Positions 9,193 to 19,384 of a stretch of DNA of 64,000 bases are shown here, piece by piece. Both the position numbers and the translations under genes were made by a program. The DNA is from Bacillota bacterium (lineage in GTDB: Bacteria; Bacillota; Sulfobacillia; Symbiobacteriales; ZC4RG38): the NCBI GenBank assembly GCA_021890795.1, contig JAKKUO010000007.1, forward strand, positions 1 to 64,000, read 5' to 3'. Position 1 is the first letter of the stretch. The number at the start of each line of letters is the position of its first letter. Under the pieces are notes generated by a model. It worked only from the letters and a program-made list of their open reading frames with translations, did not search any database and was not told where the DNA came from.

Positions 9193-9951
9193 TCAGGGCC
9201 GGAAGCCGAGCTCCACCTCCCAGGGGCCCCCCGGAACCTCCGGGAGGGGTCCGAGCCGGTAGATGAGGGGCACCCGGCGCGGCGCGGCCCCGAAGGTGAC
9301 CAGCACCCGGCCGGAGGGGACGTCCACCTGCACCTTCCGGAGGGGCAGCGGCTCCGTCCCGGCCAGGAGGGTCCCAGCCAGGTCGCCGGTCTCCAGCCGA
9401 TCCAGAGAGCCGATGCCGGTCAGGCTGTACCGCACCTGGGTCTCGTGCCGGCTGTACCGGACCGAGTGGACCCGGAGGGTGACCCCGTCCCGGGTCACCG
9501 CCCGCTCCACGGGCACCTCGTCCCCGGCGCCCTGGAGAAGCTGCACCAGCCCGCCGACCACTGGCAGCCCTTCGAGGGTCCGGCTCTCCGGCAGGGAGCT
9601 CACGAGGAGGAGGGCTACCGCCACCGCGGCCGCGGCGGTGGCCAGGGTCCGCCACCACTCCGCCCGCCCATGCTGAAAGCCCAGGGCCTCCTCGGCCTCT
9701 GCCCCGGTTCGGGCACCGGCCATCCGGACCGCCCGCCGGAGCTCCGCCTCCAGCCCTGGCGGAGCGGTGCCCGCATCCACCCAGGCCCGCAGTTCCCTCG
9801 CGATCCGCTCCTGGAGGCGCTCCACGGCCTTCATCTCCTCGATGCAGGCTGCGCAATGCGCCAGATGCTCCGCCACCAGGCGGGAGGCGGACTCGTCCAG
9901 CTCCCCCGCCAGGTAGGCAGGGAGTTCGACCCGTACCCTCTCGCAGGTCAC
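9193..9951 (-). CDS. zinc-finger anti-sigma factor
   Basis: 252 aa from GTG 9951, with GGAGGGG upstream. The N-terminal zf-HC2 domain has the H-x3-C-x2-C zinc motif (HLAHCAAC) found in RsiW-type anti-sigma factors. A single membrane helix (TLATAAAAVAVALLLVSS) follows, then an extracytoplasmic domain of about 120 residues that I cannot assign. The start codon overlaps the stop of the upstream sigma gene (GTGA), the usual arrangement for a sigma/anti-sigma pair. It should hold the sigma factor at the membrane until an envelope signal releases it. Confidence 0.9.
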   Translation of the reverse strand: MTCERVRVELPAYLAGELDESASRLVAEHLAHCAACIEEMKAVERLQERIARELRAWVDAGTAPPGLEAELRRAVRMAGARTGAEAEEALGFQHGRAEWWRTLATAAAAVAVALLLVSSLPESRTLEGLPVVGGLVQLLQGAGDEVPVERAVTRDGVTLRVHSVRYSRHETQVRYSLTGIGSLDRLETGDLAGTLLAGTEPLPLRKVQVDVPSGRVLVTFGAAPRRVPLIYRLGPLPEVPGGPWEVELGFRP

Positions 9952-10466
9952 AGCGCGCCCCTCCGTTCGGCGTCGGCTTCCGTCAAGGCGCTCCGGAGCT
10001 GCTTGAGCGCGGTGTGGAGCCGGGACTTCACCGTCCCCAGGGGGATGTCCAGGGTCCTGGCGATGTCCTCCAGGGAGAGATCGGCCAGGAACCGGAGCAC
10101 CACCACCGACCGGTAGTGCTCCGGGAGCCGGCGGACCGCCTCCCAGACCTCGCCGTGTTCGGGGATGACCCCCGCGGGCTCCGGCCGGTAGTCCTCCGGC
10201 CGCTCCACCGGGATCACCCGGGCCCGGCGCCGGAGGATCTGGGTGCACTGGTTGATCAGGATCCGGCGGATCCATCCGGGGAAGGCAGCCTCCCCGCCCT
10301 TGAGCTGGGAGAACGCCCGGTAGGCCCGGATGACCGCCTCCTGCAGAGCGTCCCGGGCATCGGCCTCGTTGCCCAGGATGGCCCAGGCCGTGCGGTACAG
10401 CTTACCCTGCTCGGGCCGGAGCAGTTCGAAGAACCGTTCCTCTTCGGCGGCCGGCCTGCCCCTCAT
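9948..10466 (-). CDS. RNA polymerase ECF-type sigma factor
   Basis: 172 aa from ATG 10466, with GGAGGT 10 nt upstream. Region 2 is seen as LGNEADARDALQEAVIRAYRAFSQL, with GWIRRILINQC before the linker. Region 4 is seen as LPEHYRSVVVLRFLADLSLEDIARTLDIPLGTVKSRLHTALK. It is closest in style to SigW/RpoE-like group ECF factors. Paired with the downstream membrane anti-sigma factor, it probably answers cell-envelope stress. A longer frame to 10589 has no similarity. Confidence 0.93.
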   Translation of the reverse strand: MRGRPAAEEERFFELLRPEQGKLYRTAWAILGNEADARDALQEAVIRAYRAFSQLKGGEAAFPGWIRRILINQCTQILRRRARVIPVERPEDYRPEPAGVIPEHGEVWEAVRRLPEHYRSVVVLRFLADLSLEDIARTLDIPLGTVKSRLHTALKQLRSALTEADAERRGAL

Positions 10467-10592
10467 CCTCCGTCCAACCTCCCCGCATCCCCCGCCCCAG
10501 GGGTGATCCCCTGGCCGCTTTCCGTCGAGCCACTCCTTACAGTAAGACTCCGGGACCCGGCCGGAAGGTTCGGCCGGGTCCCGGAGCACCGC

Positions 10593-12272
10593 CTACATCC
10601 GCTCCGGGGCGCTGACCCCCATCAGCCCGAGGACGTTCCGGATCACCACCCGGGTGGCGTCCGCCAGCACCAGCCGGGCCCGGGTCAGCTCCTCGTTCTC
10701 CGCGCCCAGCACCCGGCAACGGTTGTAGAAAGCGTGGAAGAGGGCCGCGACGTCCATCACGTACCGGGCGAGCCGGTGGGGCTCCCGGCTCTCCGCGGCC
10801 TGGATGATCTCCTCCGGCAGCTCGGCGATCTTCTTGAGCAGGTCCAGCTCCGCCGGGTCCTGGAGCACCTCCAGCCGGACGGAGGTGGCATCGGGCACCT
10901 GGTACCCGGCCTCCTCCGCCTGCCGCAGCAGGCTGCAGATCCGGGCGTGGGCGTACTGGACGTAGTAGACCGGGTTCTCCTGGCTGGCCAGGTTGGCCAG
11001 GTTCAGGTCGAAGTCCATATGGGTGTCCAGGGAGCGCATCAGGAAGAAGAACCGGGCGGCGTCGACGGAGACCTCCTCCAGGAGGTCCGCCAGCTCGACG
11101 ATGTTCCCCTGGCGCTTGGACATCTTGTACTCCTGGCCGTCCTTCACCAGCCGCACCAGCTGGGTAAAGAGCAGCTCCAGGGACTCCGGCGGCCGGCCCA
11201 GGCACTGGACCATCGCCTTCATCCGGCCCTGGTAGCCGTGGTGGTCCTGGCCCAGGATGTTGATCAGCAGGTCGTAGCCCCGCTCGTACTTGTTCAGGTG
11301 GTAGGCCGCGTCGGCCGCGAAGTAGGTGTACTCCCCGTCGCTCTTCACCAGCACCCGGTCCTTGTCGTCCCCGTACTTGGTGGTCCGCATCCAGACCGCG
11401 CCGTCAGCCTCGTAGGCCTCGCCCATCTCCTTGAGCCGCTGGACGAGGGCCTCCACCGCACCGCTCTCCCGGAGCTTGCGCTCGGAGAACCAGTTGTCAA
11501 AGACCACCCCGTAGCGCCGGAGGACCTCCTCCTGGCCCGCCCGGAAGTACTCCGGCGCCCACCGCTCGAGGAAGGCCAGCCGCTCCTCCTCCGGCTTCTG
11601 CAGGAAATCCGGGTACTGCTTGAGGAGCTCCCGGGCGCAGTCGATCACGTACTCCGCGGGGTACTCCCCGGTGAACTCCACCGGCTCACCGGCCAGCTGC
11701 CGGGCCCGGAGGTCGACGGCCCGGGCCAGGGCCTTCACCTGGTTGCCCGCGTCGTTGACGTAGAACTCGGTGTCGCACCGGTAGCCAGCCCAGTTGAGAA
11801 GCCGGGCCAGGGTCGACCCCACCGCGCCGGCCCGGGCCTGGACCAGCACCACCGGGCCGGTGGGGTTGGCGCTGATGTACTCCAGGAGCACCCGCTTCCC
11901 CTGGCCGTGGTCGGACTTGCCGTAATTCTCCCCTTCCCGCTGGACCGCCACCAGGACCTGGTGCAGCCAGCCCGGCTTCAGGAAGAAGTTCAGGAACCCC
12001 GGGCCGGCCACCTCCACCCGCTCGGCCCAGGTCCCCTCGAGGTTCAGGTGGCGCAGGATCGCCTCGGCCACCGCCCGGGGCGGCTTCCGCTCCCCCCGGG
12101 CCATGACCAGGGCCAGATTGGTGGCGAGATCTCCGTGGGCCTTCTCCTTGGGCGCCTCCAGGTGGATCGTCTCCGGGGCCGGGCCGCTCAAGTCCCCCGC
12201 CTGGACCGCCGCGGCGACCGCCGCCCGGAGGGCCGCCCGGATCTGGTTCTGCACCTCCTGAATGACCCGCAC
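10593..12272 (-). CDS. argS: arginyl-tRNA synthetase
   Basis: 559 aa class I synthetase. The N-terminal Add-1 domain leads to the HIGH-like motif, here in SANPTGPVVLVQARAGAVGS, where GPVVLVQAR replaces the more usual GPLHVGHGR. The KMSKRQGNIV signature is intact, and the C-terminus has the DALR domain (QYAHARICSLLR). Start: the GTG at 12272 stands a good distance from GGAGAGG, whereas the GTG at 12281 would abut it. It is followed by the polyamine genes speB-speE upstream in the same direction. Confidence 0.95.
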   Translation of the reverse strand: MRVIQEVQNQIRAALRAAVAAAVQAGDLSGPAPETIHLEAPKEKAHGDLATNLALVMARGERKPPRAVAEAILRHLNLEGTWAERVEVAGPGFLNFFLKPGWLHQVLVAVQREGENYGKSDHGQGKRVLLEYISANPTGPVVLVQARAGAVGSTLARLLNWAGYRCDTEFYVNDAGNQVKALARAVDLRARQLAGEPVEFTGEYPAEYVIDCARELLKQYPDFLQKPEEERLAFLERWAPEYFRAGQEEVLRRYGVVFDNWFSERKLRESGAVEALVQRLKEMGEAYEADGAVWMRTTKYGDDKDRVLVKSDGEYTYFAADAAYHLNKYERGYDLLINILGQDHHGYQGRMKAMVQCLGRPPESLELLFTQLVRLVKDGQEYKMSKRQGNIVELADLLEEVSVDAARFFFLMRSLDTHMDFDLNLANLASQENPVYYVQYAHARICSLLRQAEEAGYQVPDATSVRLEVLQDPAELDLLKKIAELPEEIIQAAESREPHRLARYVMDVAALFHAFYNRCRVLGAENEELTRARLVLADATRVVIRNVLGLMGVSAPERM

Positions 12273-12329
12273 GCCGAGCACCTCTCCTGTCGCAGGGCTT
12301 GTCGTTATAGCTGAAAATTTTACCAGACC

Positions 12330-13211
12330 TCAGCGGGCGAAGGCAAGGAGGGCTTCCCGGATAAGCAGGGCCCCCAGGACCACCGTCCGGTCGCTGGGAT
12401 CCAGGTTGGGGGCCACCTCCACCACGTCAAACCCCACGACGTTGAGCCCCCGCATCGCGTGGATGGCCGCCAGCATCTCCCGGCTGCTGACGCCGCCGGG
12501 CTCCGGGGTGCCGGTACCGGGGGCGTAGGCCGGGTCCATCACGTCGATGTCGACGGTGACGTAGACCGGCCGGCCCTCCAGTTCCGAGAGCACCTTCCGG
12601 AGGGGCCCCAGGACCTCGTGGGGGTAGAGCCGGCAGTGGCGCCGGCCGAAGTCGTACTCCTCCCGGGTGCCGGACCGGATTCCGAACTGGAAGAGGTGTC
12701 CGGGCCGCACCCCCGCCTCCAGGCAGCGCCGCATGACGCAGGCGTGGGAGAGGGGGTTGCCCAGGTACTCCTCCCGGAGGTCCGCATGGGCGTCAAACTG
12801 GAGGAGCACCAGGTCCGGGTACCGCTCCAGGAGCGCCTGGACCACCGGGAGGGTCACCAGGTGCTCCCCGCCCAGCACAAAGGGGAGCTTGCCGTCCGCG
12901 ACCACCCGCCGGGCCACCTGGAGCGCCCGGTCCAGGGTGGTCCTGGGGTCGCCGAAGACCACCGCGACGTCCCCCAGGTCGCAGAAGGCCACCTCCTCGA
13001 GGCTCGCCTCCTGGTGGTAGCTGAACTCCTCCAGGCCGTAGCTCGCCTCCCGGATCCGGCCGGGGCCGAACCGGGTGCCGGGCCGGTAGGAGGTGGTGAA
13101 ATCCATGGGGATGCCAAACAGGACGGCCCGCGCCTCGCTATAGGAGTCGCGGGCTCCCATGTACCGGTCCAGCCGCTCCAGGGGCAGATCCAGAGGCAGC
13201 TCCCGGCTCAC
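12330..13211 (-). CDS. speB: agmatinase (ureohydrolase family)
   Basis: 293 aa. The manganese ligands of the arginase/agmatinase family are in GGEHLVTLP, FDAHADLR and DIDVMDPAYAPGTGTPEPGG. It hydrolyses agmatine to putrescine and urea. GTG start overlaps the speE stop (GTGA), so the two are translationally coupled as in Bacillus speEB. With SpeA (21379-22842) it completes arginine to putrescine. Confidence 0.95.
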   Translation of the reverse strand: MSRELPLDLPLERLDRYMGARDSYSEARAVLFGIPMDFTTSYRPGTRFGPGRIREASYGLEEFSYHQEASLEEVAFCDLGDVAVVFGDPRTTLDRALQVARRVVADGKLPFVLGGEHLVTLPVVQALLERYPDLVLLQFDAHADLREEYLGNPLSHACVMRRCLEAGVRPGHLFQFGIRSGTREEYDFGRRHCRLYPHEVLGPLRKVLSELEGRPVYVTVDIDVMDPAYAPGTGTPEPGGVSSREMLAAIHAMRGLNVVGFDVVEVAPNLDPSDRTVVLGALLIREALLAFAR

Positions 13212-14170
13212 GCCTTCTCCTCCTTGTCCGCCGTACCGTCCAGGGCTCCGGCGGTCTTCTCCGGCCCCATCCCCGGCAGCCCCACGGGCAGGTCGATGCC
13301 CTTCTCCATCGCCGCCTTCTGGGCGTCCCAGGTCAAGTTCCGGGCAAACCGGGGCAGGTGGAAGGCCATCCGATGGTACTCCGGGTCGTAGTACTTGGTC
13401 TCCAGGTTGAGCTTCTCGAAGCGGGTCCGCACATCCACCGTCCGGGGGTCGTGCTTCTTGGAGCCCAGGGTGATGCTCCAGAACCCCGTGGGGTAGGTGG
13501 GAACCGCCGCCCAGTAGAGGGTGGTGATGGGGAAGACCTCCCCGACCCGGCGCTGGACATCCCGGATGAACTGGGGGTTGACAAAGGGGCTCTCGGTCTG
13601 GGCCACGAAGAGGCCGTCCTCCGTGAGGGCCTCGTAGACCGACCGGTAGAAGGCCTTGGCGTACAGCCCCACCGCCGGGCCGATGGGGTCCGTGCTGTCG
13701 ACGATGATCACGTCAAAGGCGTTCTTGTGCTTCTGGACGAACTCGATGCCGTCCCCGATCATGATCTTGCACCGGGGATCGTCCAGGGCGTGGCTGATGG
13801 AAGGTAGGTACTCCTTGCAGACCGCGATGACCCGCTCGTCGATCTCCGCCAGGATGGCCTCTTCCACCGTCGGATGCTTCAGTACCTCGCGGATGACCCC
13901 TCCGTCGCCGCCGCCCACCACCAGCACCCGCCGGGGGTTGGGGTGGGTGAAGAGGGGCACGTGGGCCATCATCTCGTGGTAGACAAACTCGTCCACCTCA
14001 GTGGTCATGATGCACCCGTCCAGGACCAGCATCCGGCCGAACTGGTAGGTGTCCACCAGCAGCAGATCCTGGTACTTGGTCTGCTCCCGGTGCAGCGCCG
14101 TCTTCAGCCGGAGGGACAGGGCCATGTTGTCCGTCTGCTTTTCGGTGAACCACAGATCGATCTCGCTCAC
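13208..14170 (-). CDS. speE: spermidine synthase
   Basis: 320 aa from GTG 14170, placed 8 nt after GAGGAGG. It has the aminopropyltransferase motifs LDGCIMTTEVDEFVYHEMM, VLVVGGGDGGVIREVLKH and DVIIVDSTDPIGP. It transfers aminopropyl from decarboxylated S-adenosylmethionine to putrescine. The C-terminal about 40 residues after ARNLTWDAQ are an extension rich in Gly, Lys and Glu beyond the usual end. An open frame continues far upstream to 15862, but that part is the antisense of aspS and is not real. Confidence 0.95.
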   Translation of the reverse strand: MSEIDLWFTEKQTDNMALSLRLKTALHREQTKYQDLLLVDTYQFGRMLVLDGCIMTTEVDEFVYHEMMAHVPLFTHPNPRRVLVVGGGDGGVIREVLKHPTVEEAILAEIDERVIAVCKEYLPSISHALDDPRCKIMIGDGIEFVQKHKNAFDVIIVDSTDPIGPAVGLYAKAFYRSVYEALTEDGLFVAQTESPFVNPQFIRDVQRRVGEVFPITTLYWAAVPTYPTGFWSITLGSKKHDPRTVDVRTRFEKLNLETKYYDPEYHRMAFHLPRFARNLTWDAQKAAMEKGIDLPVGLPGMGPEKTAGALDGTADKEEKA

Positions 14171-14296
14171 GCTCACAACCTCCTCGGGCACGACGGAAGG
14201 GCCAAGCCAAAACGAGTATACCAAACTGAGGGGCAAACGCAACCGCACGGCGCTGGACAAAGGACCGGCGGCGCGGGTTTTCCGCCCTCCGGCCGG

Positions 14297-14325
14297 TTGC
14301 AGCCTCCTGCCGCTGATGTTATAAT
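14297..14325 (+). promoter_or_regulatory. sigma-A promoter of the aspS T-box transcript
   Basis: TTGCAG, 17-bp spacer, TATAAT: a perfect -10 box. It lies about 45 bp upstream of the first recognisable T-box helix and drives aspS on the plus strand. Confidence 0.85.
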
Positions 14326-14370
14326 TTGCTGCAACATCGCCGAGAATATCGGCCATACCAACGGCCCAAA

Positions 14371-14628
14371 GCGATGACCGGGCGAGTAGCCGGGTCCCCC
14401 TGCCCCCAGAGAGCCGGACCGCGGCTGGAAGTCCGGCGGCAGGCCCCGGTGAAGAACCCCCGGGAGCGCGGCGCCGAACCGGGTGCGGCCCGTCATAGGC
14501 GTCGCCGGTACCCGCCGTTACCGGGTCGAGCGGCCGCCGGCCGGGGCAGGACCCCGACCGGTCCGGCAAGAAGGGTGGCACCGCGAGCTTCCAGGCTCGT
14601 CCCTTACGGGACGAGCCTTTGTGTTTTG
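14371..14628 (+). promoter_or_regulatory. T-box riboswitch controlling aspS
   Basis: The T-box core AGGGTGGCACCGCG lies at 14572-14585, followed by a 10-bp terminator stem GGCTCGTCCC/GGGACGAGCC (14594-14617) and TTTGTGTTTTG. Stem I shows the AGTA loop-E strand (14385-14388), the AGAGAGCC and GGCTGGAAG distal-loop elements, and helices CCGGG/CCCGG on both sides of the specifier loop. The 3' side of that loop reads GTGAAGAACC, giving overlapping GAA and AAC triplets (14454-14457) instead of the Asp codon GAC. Uncharged tRNA should favour the antiterminator and aspS expression. Confidence 0.92.
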
Positions 14629-14662
14629 CTTTGACACCTTTCGGCAAGGAGGAGCCGATGTC

Positions 14663-15970
14663 ATGGCTGTGCAGACTTCCACCCGGGTCCTCACCCGGGA
14701 TCTGCCCCAGCACCTGGGGGCGGTGGTCACCCTCATGGGATGGGTCCACCGCTGCCGCCACCTGGGAAAGCTCGCCTTCCTCATCCTCCGGGACCGGTCC
14801 GGGCTGGCCCAGGCGGTACTGGAAGGGGAACTGGCCGCCCGGCCCCTGCCGGAGGAGAGCGTCGTCGCCGTCACCGGCCCGGTGGCGCTGGAGCCCCGGG
14901 CCCCCGGCGGCGTCGAGATCCGGGTCACCCAGCTTCGGGTGCTGGCCGAGCCCACCCGCCCCCTGCCCTTCGAACTCCACCGGAAGGAGGTCCGGGCCGG
15001 GCTGGAGGTGGTGCTGGAGCACCGGGCCTTCGGCCTCCGGCACCCCAAGCTCGGGGCGGTGCTCCGGGTCCAGGCGGAGCTGGTCCACGCCTTCCGGGAG
15101 TACCTCCGGGACCAGGGGTTCCTGGAGGTCCGCACCCCGAAGATCGTCGCCACCGGCACCGAGGGCGGCGCAAGCCTCTTCCCGGTCCAGTACTTCGACC
15201 GTCCGGCGTACCTGGCCCAGTCTCCCCAGCTCTACAAGCAGATGCTGGTGGGGGCCGGCTACGAGCGGGTCTTTGAGGTGGGGCCCGCTTATCGGGCCGA
15301 GGACAGCCACACCACCCGGCACCTGGCGGAGTTCACCAGCCTGGACGTGGAGATGGCCTTCGTCGAGTCCGAAGAGGAGCTGATGGACCTGGAGACCGCG
15401 CTCTTGCGCCACATGTTCCGGGCGGTGGCGGAGCGGGCCGGGGAGTGCCTCGCCCTCTGGAGGGCCGAGCCTCCGGAGGTCCCCGACCGCATCGAGCGGA
15501 TTCCGGTCCGGGAGGCCCGGGAGATCCTCCTCCGGCGGTACCGGAAACTCACGCCGGAAGGGGACCTGGACACCGAGGGGGAGCGGCTCATCTGCCGGTA
15601 CGTCGCCGAGGCGGGGAAGGGCAGCTTCGTCTTCATCACCCAGTACCCCGAATCCAGCCGGCCCTTCTACGCCTGCCCGGACCCGGACCGGCCGGGGCTC
15701 ACCCGGACCTTTGATCTCCTGATGAACGGCACCGAGATCACCTCCGGCGGCCTCCGGATCCACGACCCGGCGCTGCTGGTGGCCGCCATGCGGAAGCGGG
15801 GCCTGCAGCCGGAGCACTTCGCCCCCTACCTGGAGGTCTTCGAGCTGGGGATGCCGCCCCACGGGGGCTTCGCCATCGGCGCGGAGCGGCTGACGGCCCT
15901 CATCCTGGGACTTGCGAACGCCAAGGAGGCCGCGGCCTTCCCCCGGGACCGGTCCCGCCTCACGCCGTGA
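14663..15970 (+). CDS. aspS: aspartyl-tRNA synthetase, archaeal/eukaryal type (likely non-discriminating)
   Basis: 435 aa: N-terminal OB-fold anticodon-binding domain, then a class II catalytic core with motif 2 FEVGPAYRAEDSHTTRHLAEF and motif 3 GGFAIGAERLTALI. The length and absence of the bacterial GAD insertion place it with the archaeal-type AspRS found in Clostridia, which often charges both tRNA-Asp and tRNA-Asn for later amidation by GatCAB. The ATG at 14663 lies 9 nt after AGGAGG. Divergent from speE and controlled by the upstream T-box. Whether it is non-discriminating is inference. Confidence 0.93.
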   Translation: MAVQTSTRVLTRDLPQHLGAVVTLMGWVHRCRHLGKLAFLILRDRSGLAQAVLEGELAARPLPEESVVAVTGPVALEPRAPGGVEIRVTQLRVLAEPTRPLPFELHRKEVRAGLEVVLEHRAFGLRHPKLGAVLRVQAELVHAFREYLRDQGFLEVRTPKIVATGTEGGASLFPVQYFDRPAYLAQSPQLYKQMLVGAGYERVFEVGPAYRAEDSHTTRHLAEFTSLDVEMAFVESEEELMDLETALLRHMFRAVAERAGECLALWRAEPPEVPDRIERIPVREAREILLRRYRKLTPEGDLDTEGERLICRYVAEAGKGSFVFITQYPESSRPFYACPDPDRPGLTRTFDLLMNGTEITSGGLRIHDPALLVAAMRKRGLQPEHFAPYLEVFELGMPPHGGFAIGAERLTALILGLANAKEAAAFPRDRSRLTP

Positions 15971-15988
15971 GGGGAACCCGGTCCGCCT

Positions 15989-17323
<1,335 letters not shown>

Positions 17324-17396
17324 GGCCGATCACCTCGCTGTCGGCCACCATTGTACCGCATCGCCGCCCCGGCCCCGGCTCCGCCGGCCCGGGGTG

Positions 17397-17472
17397 GGGA
17401 TCCGCCCCACCCCGGGTGGGGAGCCATCCACCACCCCGGGATCCGCCCCACAGCCCCCGGGATCCGCCCTAC
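17397..17472. repeat. three short direct repeats GGGATCCGCCC(C/T)AC
   Basis: Copies at 17397-17410, 17438-17451 and 17459-17472 in the 221-bp gap between ypeB and htrA. A GC hairpin (17491-17518) lies next to them without a T-run. This may be the 3' untranslated region of the sleB-ypeB operon. No gene is visible here. Confidence 0.5.
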
Positions 17473-17544
17473 TCCCCGCCCGCGATCGGGCCCGGCCCCT
17501 CCCTGGGGAGGGGCCGGGGCTCCGGGGCCGCTTCCTCAGCCGCC

Positions 17545-18870
17545 TCAGCTCTCCGGCTGCACCCGCCGGACCCGTACCTCCTCGCCGGTCCGGGCGTCGA
17601 CGTAGATCTCGTACCGGTCCGCCGGCCCCCGGGCCAGCACCCGGTAGGCCAGGGCCTCCCCGTCCTGGTCCGTCTCCGTCACCCCCAGCCGGATCTCTTC
17701 CACCGTCAGGCCCGGGGCGAGGCGGGACCGGACCTCCGCCTCGGTGAGCGCCGGCCGCCCCGGCGACCGGGGCCGCCGCCTGAGCCAGTGCTCCCGGGCG
17801 TCGTAGCCGAGGATCTCGCCGTTGTCCCGGGCGACCCGGACCTTCAGCCGCTGGTGGAAGATAGGCAGGCCGTCTTCCACCGGCACGAAGACCGCCACCG
17901 CCACCCCGCCCGCATCGCCGTACTCGTCGTAGTCTACCTCCACCACCGGGTCAAAGCCGTTCTTGGCCAGGAACTGCCGGGCCCGGTCCAGCACCGCCTC
18001 CCGGTCCAGGGCGACCTCCTTCACCTCCCGGCCGTCCAGCACCTCCAGCACGTGGCCGCCCTCCTGGGTGACCGCGACGGTCACCGGCACGCCGCTGGTC
18101 TTGGTGTAGCTCACCAGGTAGACCGGCACCGCCCCCGGGACCAGGGTCGGTGGCTGCGGCTGGGTGGTCGGGGGCAGGTCCAGGAACCGGACCGCGATCC
18201 GGACCGCCTCCTCGGGAGGGATCCGGGGCCCAAGGTCCGAGACCGCCCGGTCGCTGGGCGCCGTCGCCGGGGCGTTGGCCGACTCTTCCCCGGGGGGAGG
18301 CTGCAGCCCCCTCTCGATGGCAGAGAAGCCGTCCAGGATCGGCGTGCGGCCGTCGCCGTCCGCGGTGAGCATGGTGGCCCGCTCCGTATCCGCCCAGCGG
18401 ATCCGCCCGCCGGCTACCACCGTCGCCAGCTTGTTCAGCTCGCCGTTGAGCGCCCTGGCCTGCTGGTAAAGCTCCTGCAAAGCCCGCCGGTCCTCCGGGG
18501 TGGCGGCCTCGCCCCGCTCGGCCCGGAGGTCCAGCCGGTCCGCGGTGTCGAAGAGCCGGTTGAGGAACTGATGGGTCTGCTCCAGCTTCACGTTCAGCAG
18601 GGGCAGGCCCGCCAAGTCCTCCACCGCGCCGCTGGTGAAGACCTTCAGGTCGCTCATCTGCCGGGCCAGCAGCCGGGCCGATCCGGTGGCCAGGCTGACC
18701 GCAAGCTGCTCCTCGATGCTCGCCATGGACTGCTGCAGCCGGTGAAAGGCCTGCTGGTAGGTGTTCTCAGCCCTGAGCGCCAGCTGCACCCGCTGCCGGT
18801 GCTGGGTGTATCCCCAGGCCAGCGCGCCCACCAGAGCCAGGGCCAGCACCGCGATGGGCCAGTTCCGCAC
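17545..18870 (-). CDS. ypeB: germination protein YpeB
   Basis: 441 aa from GTG 18870, with AGGAGG upstream. An N-terminal signal-anchor (WPIAVLALALVGALAWGY) is followed by a helical region and C-terminal PepSY-type repeats (IFHQRLKVRVARDNGEILGYD). YpeB is the partner of the cortex hydrolase SleB in dormant spores: each needs the other for stability. It lies directly after sleB, the conserved two-gene operon of spore formers. Confidence 0.93.
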   Translation of the reverse strand: MRNWPIAVLALALVGALAWGYTQHRQRVQLALRAENTYQQAFHRLQQSMASIEEQLAVSLATGSARLLARQMSDLKVFTSGAVEDLAGLPLLNVKLEQTHQFLNRLFDTADRLDLRAERGEAATPEDRRALQELYQQARALNGELNKLATVVAGGRIRWADTERATMLTADGDGRTPILDGFSAIERGLQPPPGEESANAPATAPSDRAVSDLGPRIPPEEAVRIAVRFLDLPPTTQPQPPTLVPGAVPVYLVSYTKTSGVPVTVAVTQEGGHVLEVLDGREVKEVALDREAVLDRARQFLAKNGFDPVVEVDYDEYGDAGGVAVAVFVPVEDGLPIFHQRLKVRVARDNGEILGYDAREHWLRRRPRSPGRPALTEAEVRSRLAPGLTVEEIRLGVTETDQDGEALAYRVLARGPADRYEIYVDARTGEEVRVRRVQPES

Positions 18871-18907
18871 GCCGTTCCCTCCTGCCAAGGGTTCCCTCCC
18901 CCACGGG

Positions 18908-19384
18908 TTACCGGGCGAAGATGTGCTTGCCGATCTGCCGGACCTGGGGCCGGGACCAGATGTACTTGTTCTTTGTCTTGTCCGGGGCAAAGAAGAAGAC
19001 CGCGCCGTAGCTGGGGTCCCACCCGTTCAGGGCGTCCCGGGCGGCCCGGAAGCACTCCTGGGTGGTCCCCCGGTAGATCTCGCCGTTGGCGACGGACTCA
19101 AAGGCCAGCGGCTGGTAGACCACCCCGGCGACGGTGTTGGGGAACCGGCGGTCATCCACCCGGTTGAGGATCACCGCGGCCACCGCCACCTTCCCCTCGT
19201 ATGGCTCGCCCCGGGCCTCGCCGCAGACCACCTGGGCCAGCAGGTTCAGGTTGTCCGCCTGCCACCGGCCCGCTCCTTCCGCCTCCGGGCGCCCAGGCCA
19301 GCCGGAGACCAGGATGCCGCCGGCCACGAGAAGGCCGAGGGCCGCCACGAGCCACCACCGGACCCGCCGCCTGCCCCCACCCAT
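18908..19384 (-). CDS. sleB: spore cortex-lytic enzyme SleB-like hydrolase
   Basis: 158 aa. An N-terminal membrane/signal segment (WWLVAALGLLVAGGIL) is followed by the Hydrolase_2 lytic transglycosylase domain: LLAQVVCGEARGEPYEGKVAVAAVILNR, with the catalytic Glu in GEARGE. The N-terminal peptidoglycan-binding domain of Bacillus SleB is missing, so this is the short form. It would cut muramic-lactam-containing cortex during germination. 37 bp upstream of ypeB. Confidence 0.9.
   Translation of the reverse strand: MGGGRRRVRWWLVAALGLLVAGGILVSGWPGRPEAEGAGRWQADNLNLLAQVVCGEARGEPYEGKVAVAAVILNRVDDRRFPNTVAGVVYQPLAFESVANGEIYRGTTQECFRAARDALNGWDPSYGAVFFFAPDKTKNKYIWSRPQVRQIGKHIFAR

Noticed and set aside
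10593-12272. Possible defect in argS because the HIGH motif looks unusual
   Set aside because: The KMSK motif and all domains are present and ArgRS HIGH-region variants are common enough; treated as functional.
14171-15862. Long open frame extending speE to 884 aa
   Set aside because: The extension is the antisense of aspS and its T-box leader; composition is Gly/Arg/Pro-rich with no family match, and a well-spaced GTG start exists at 14170.
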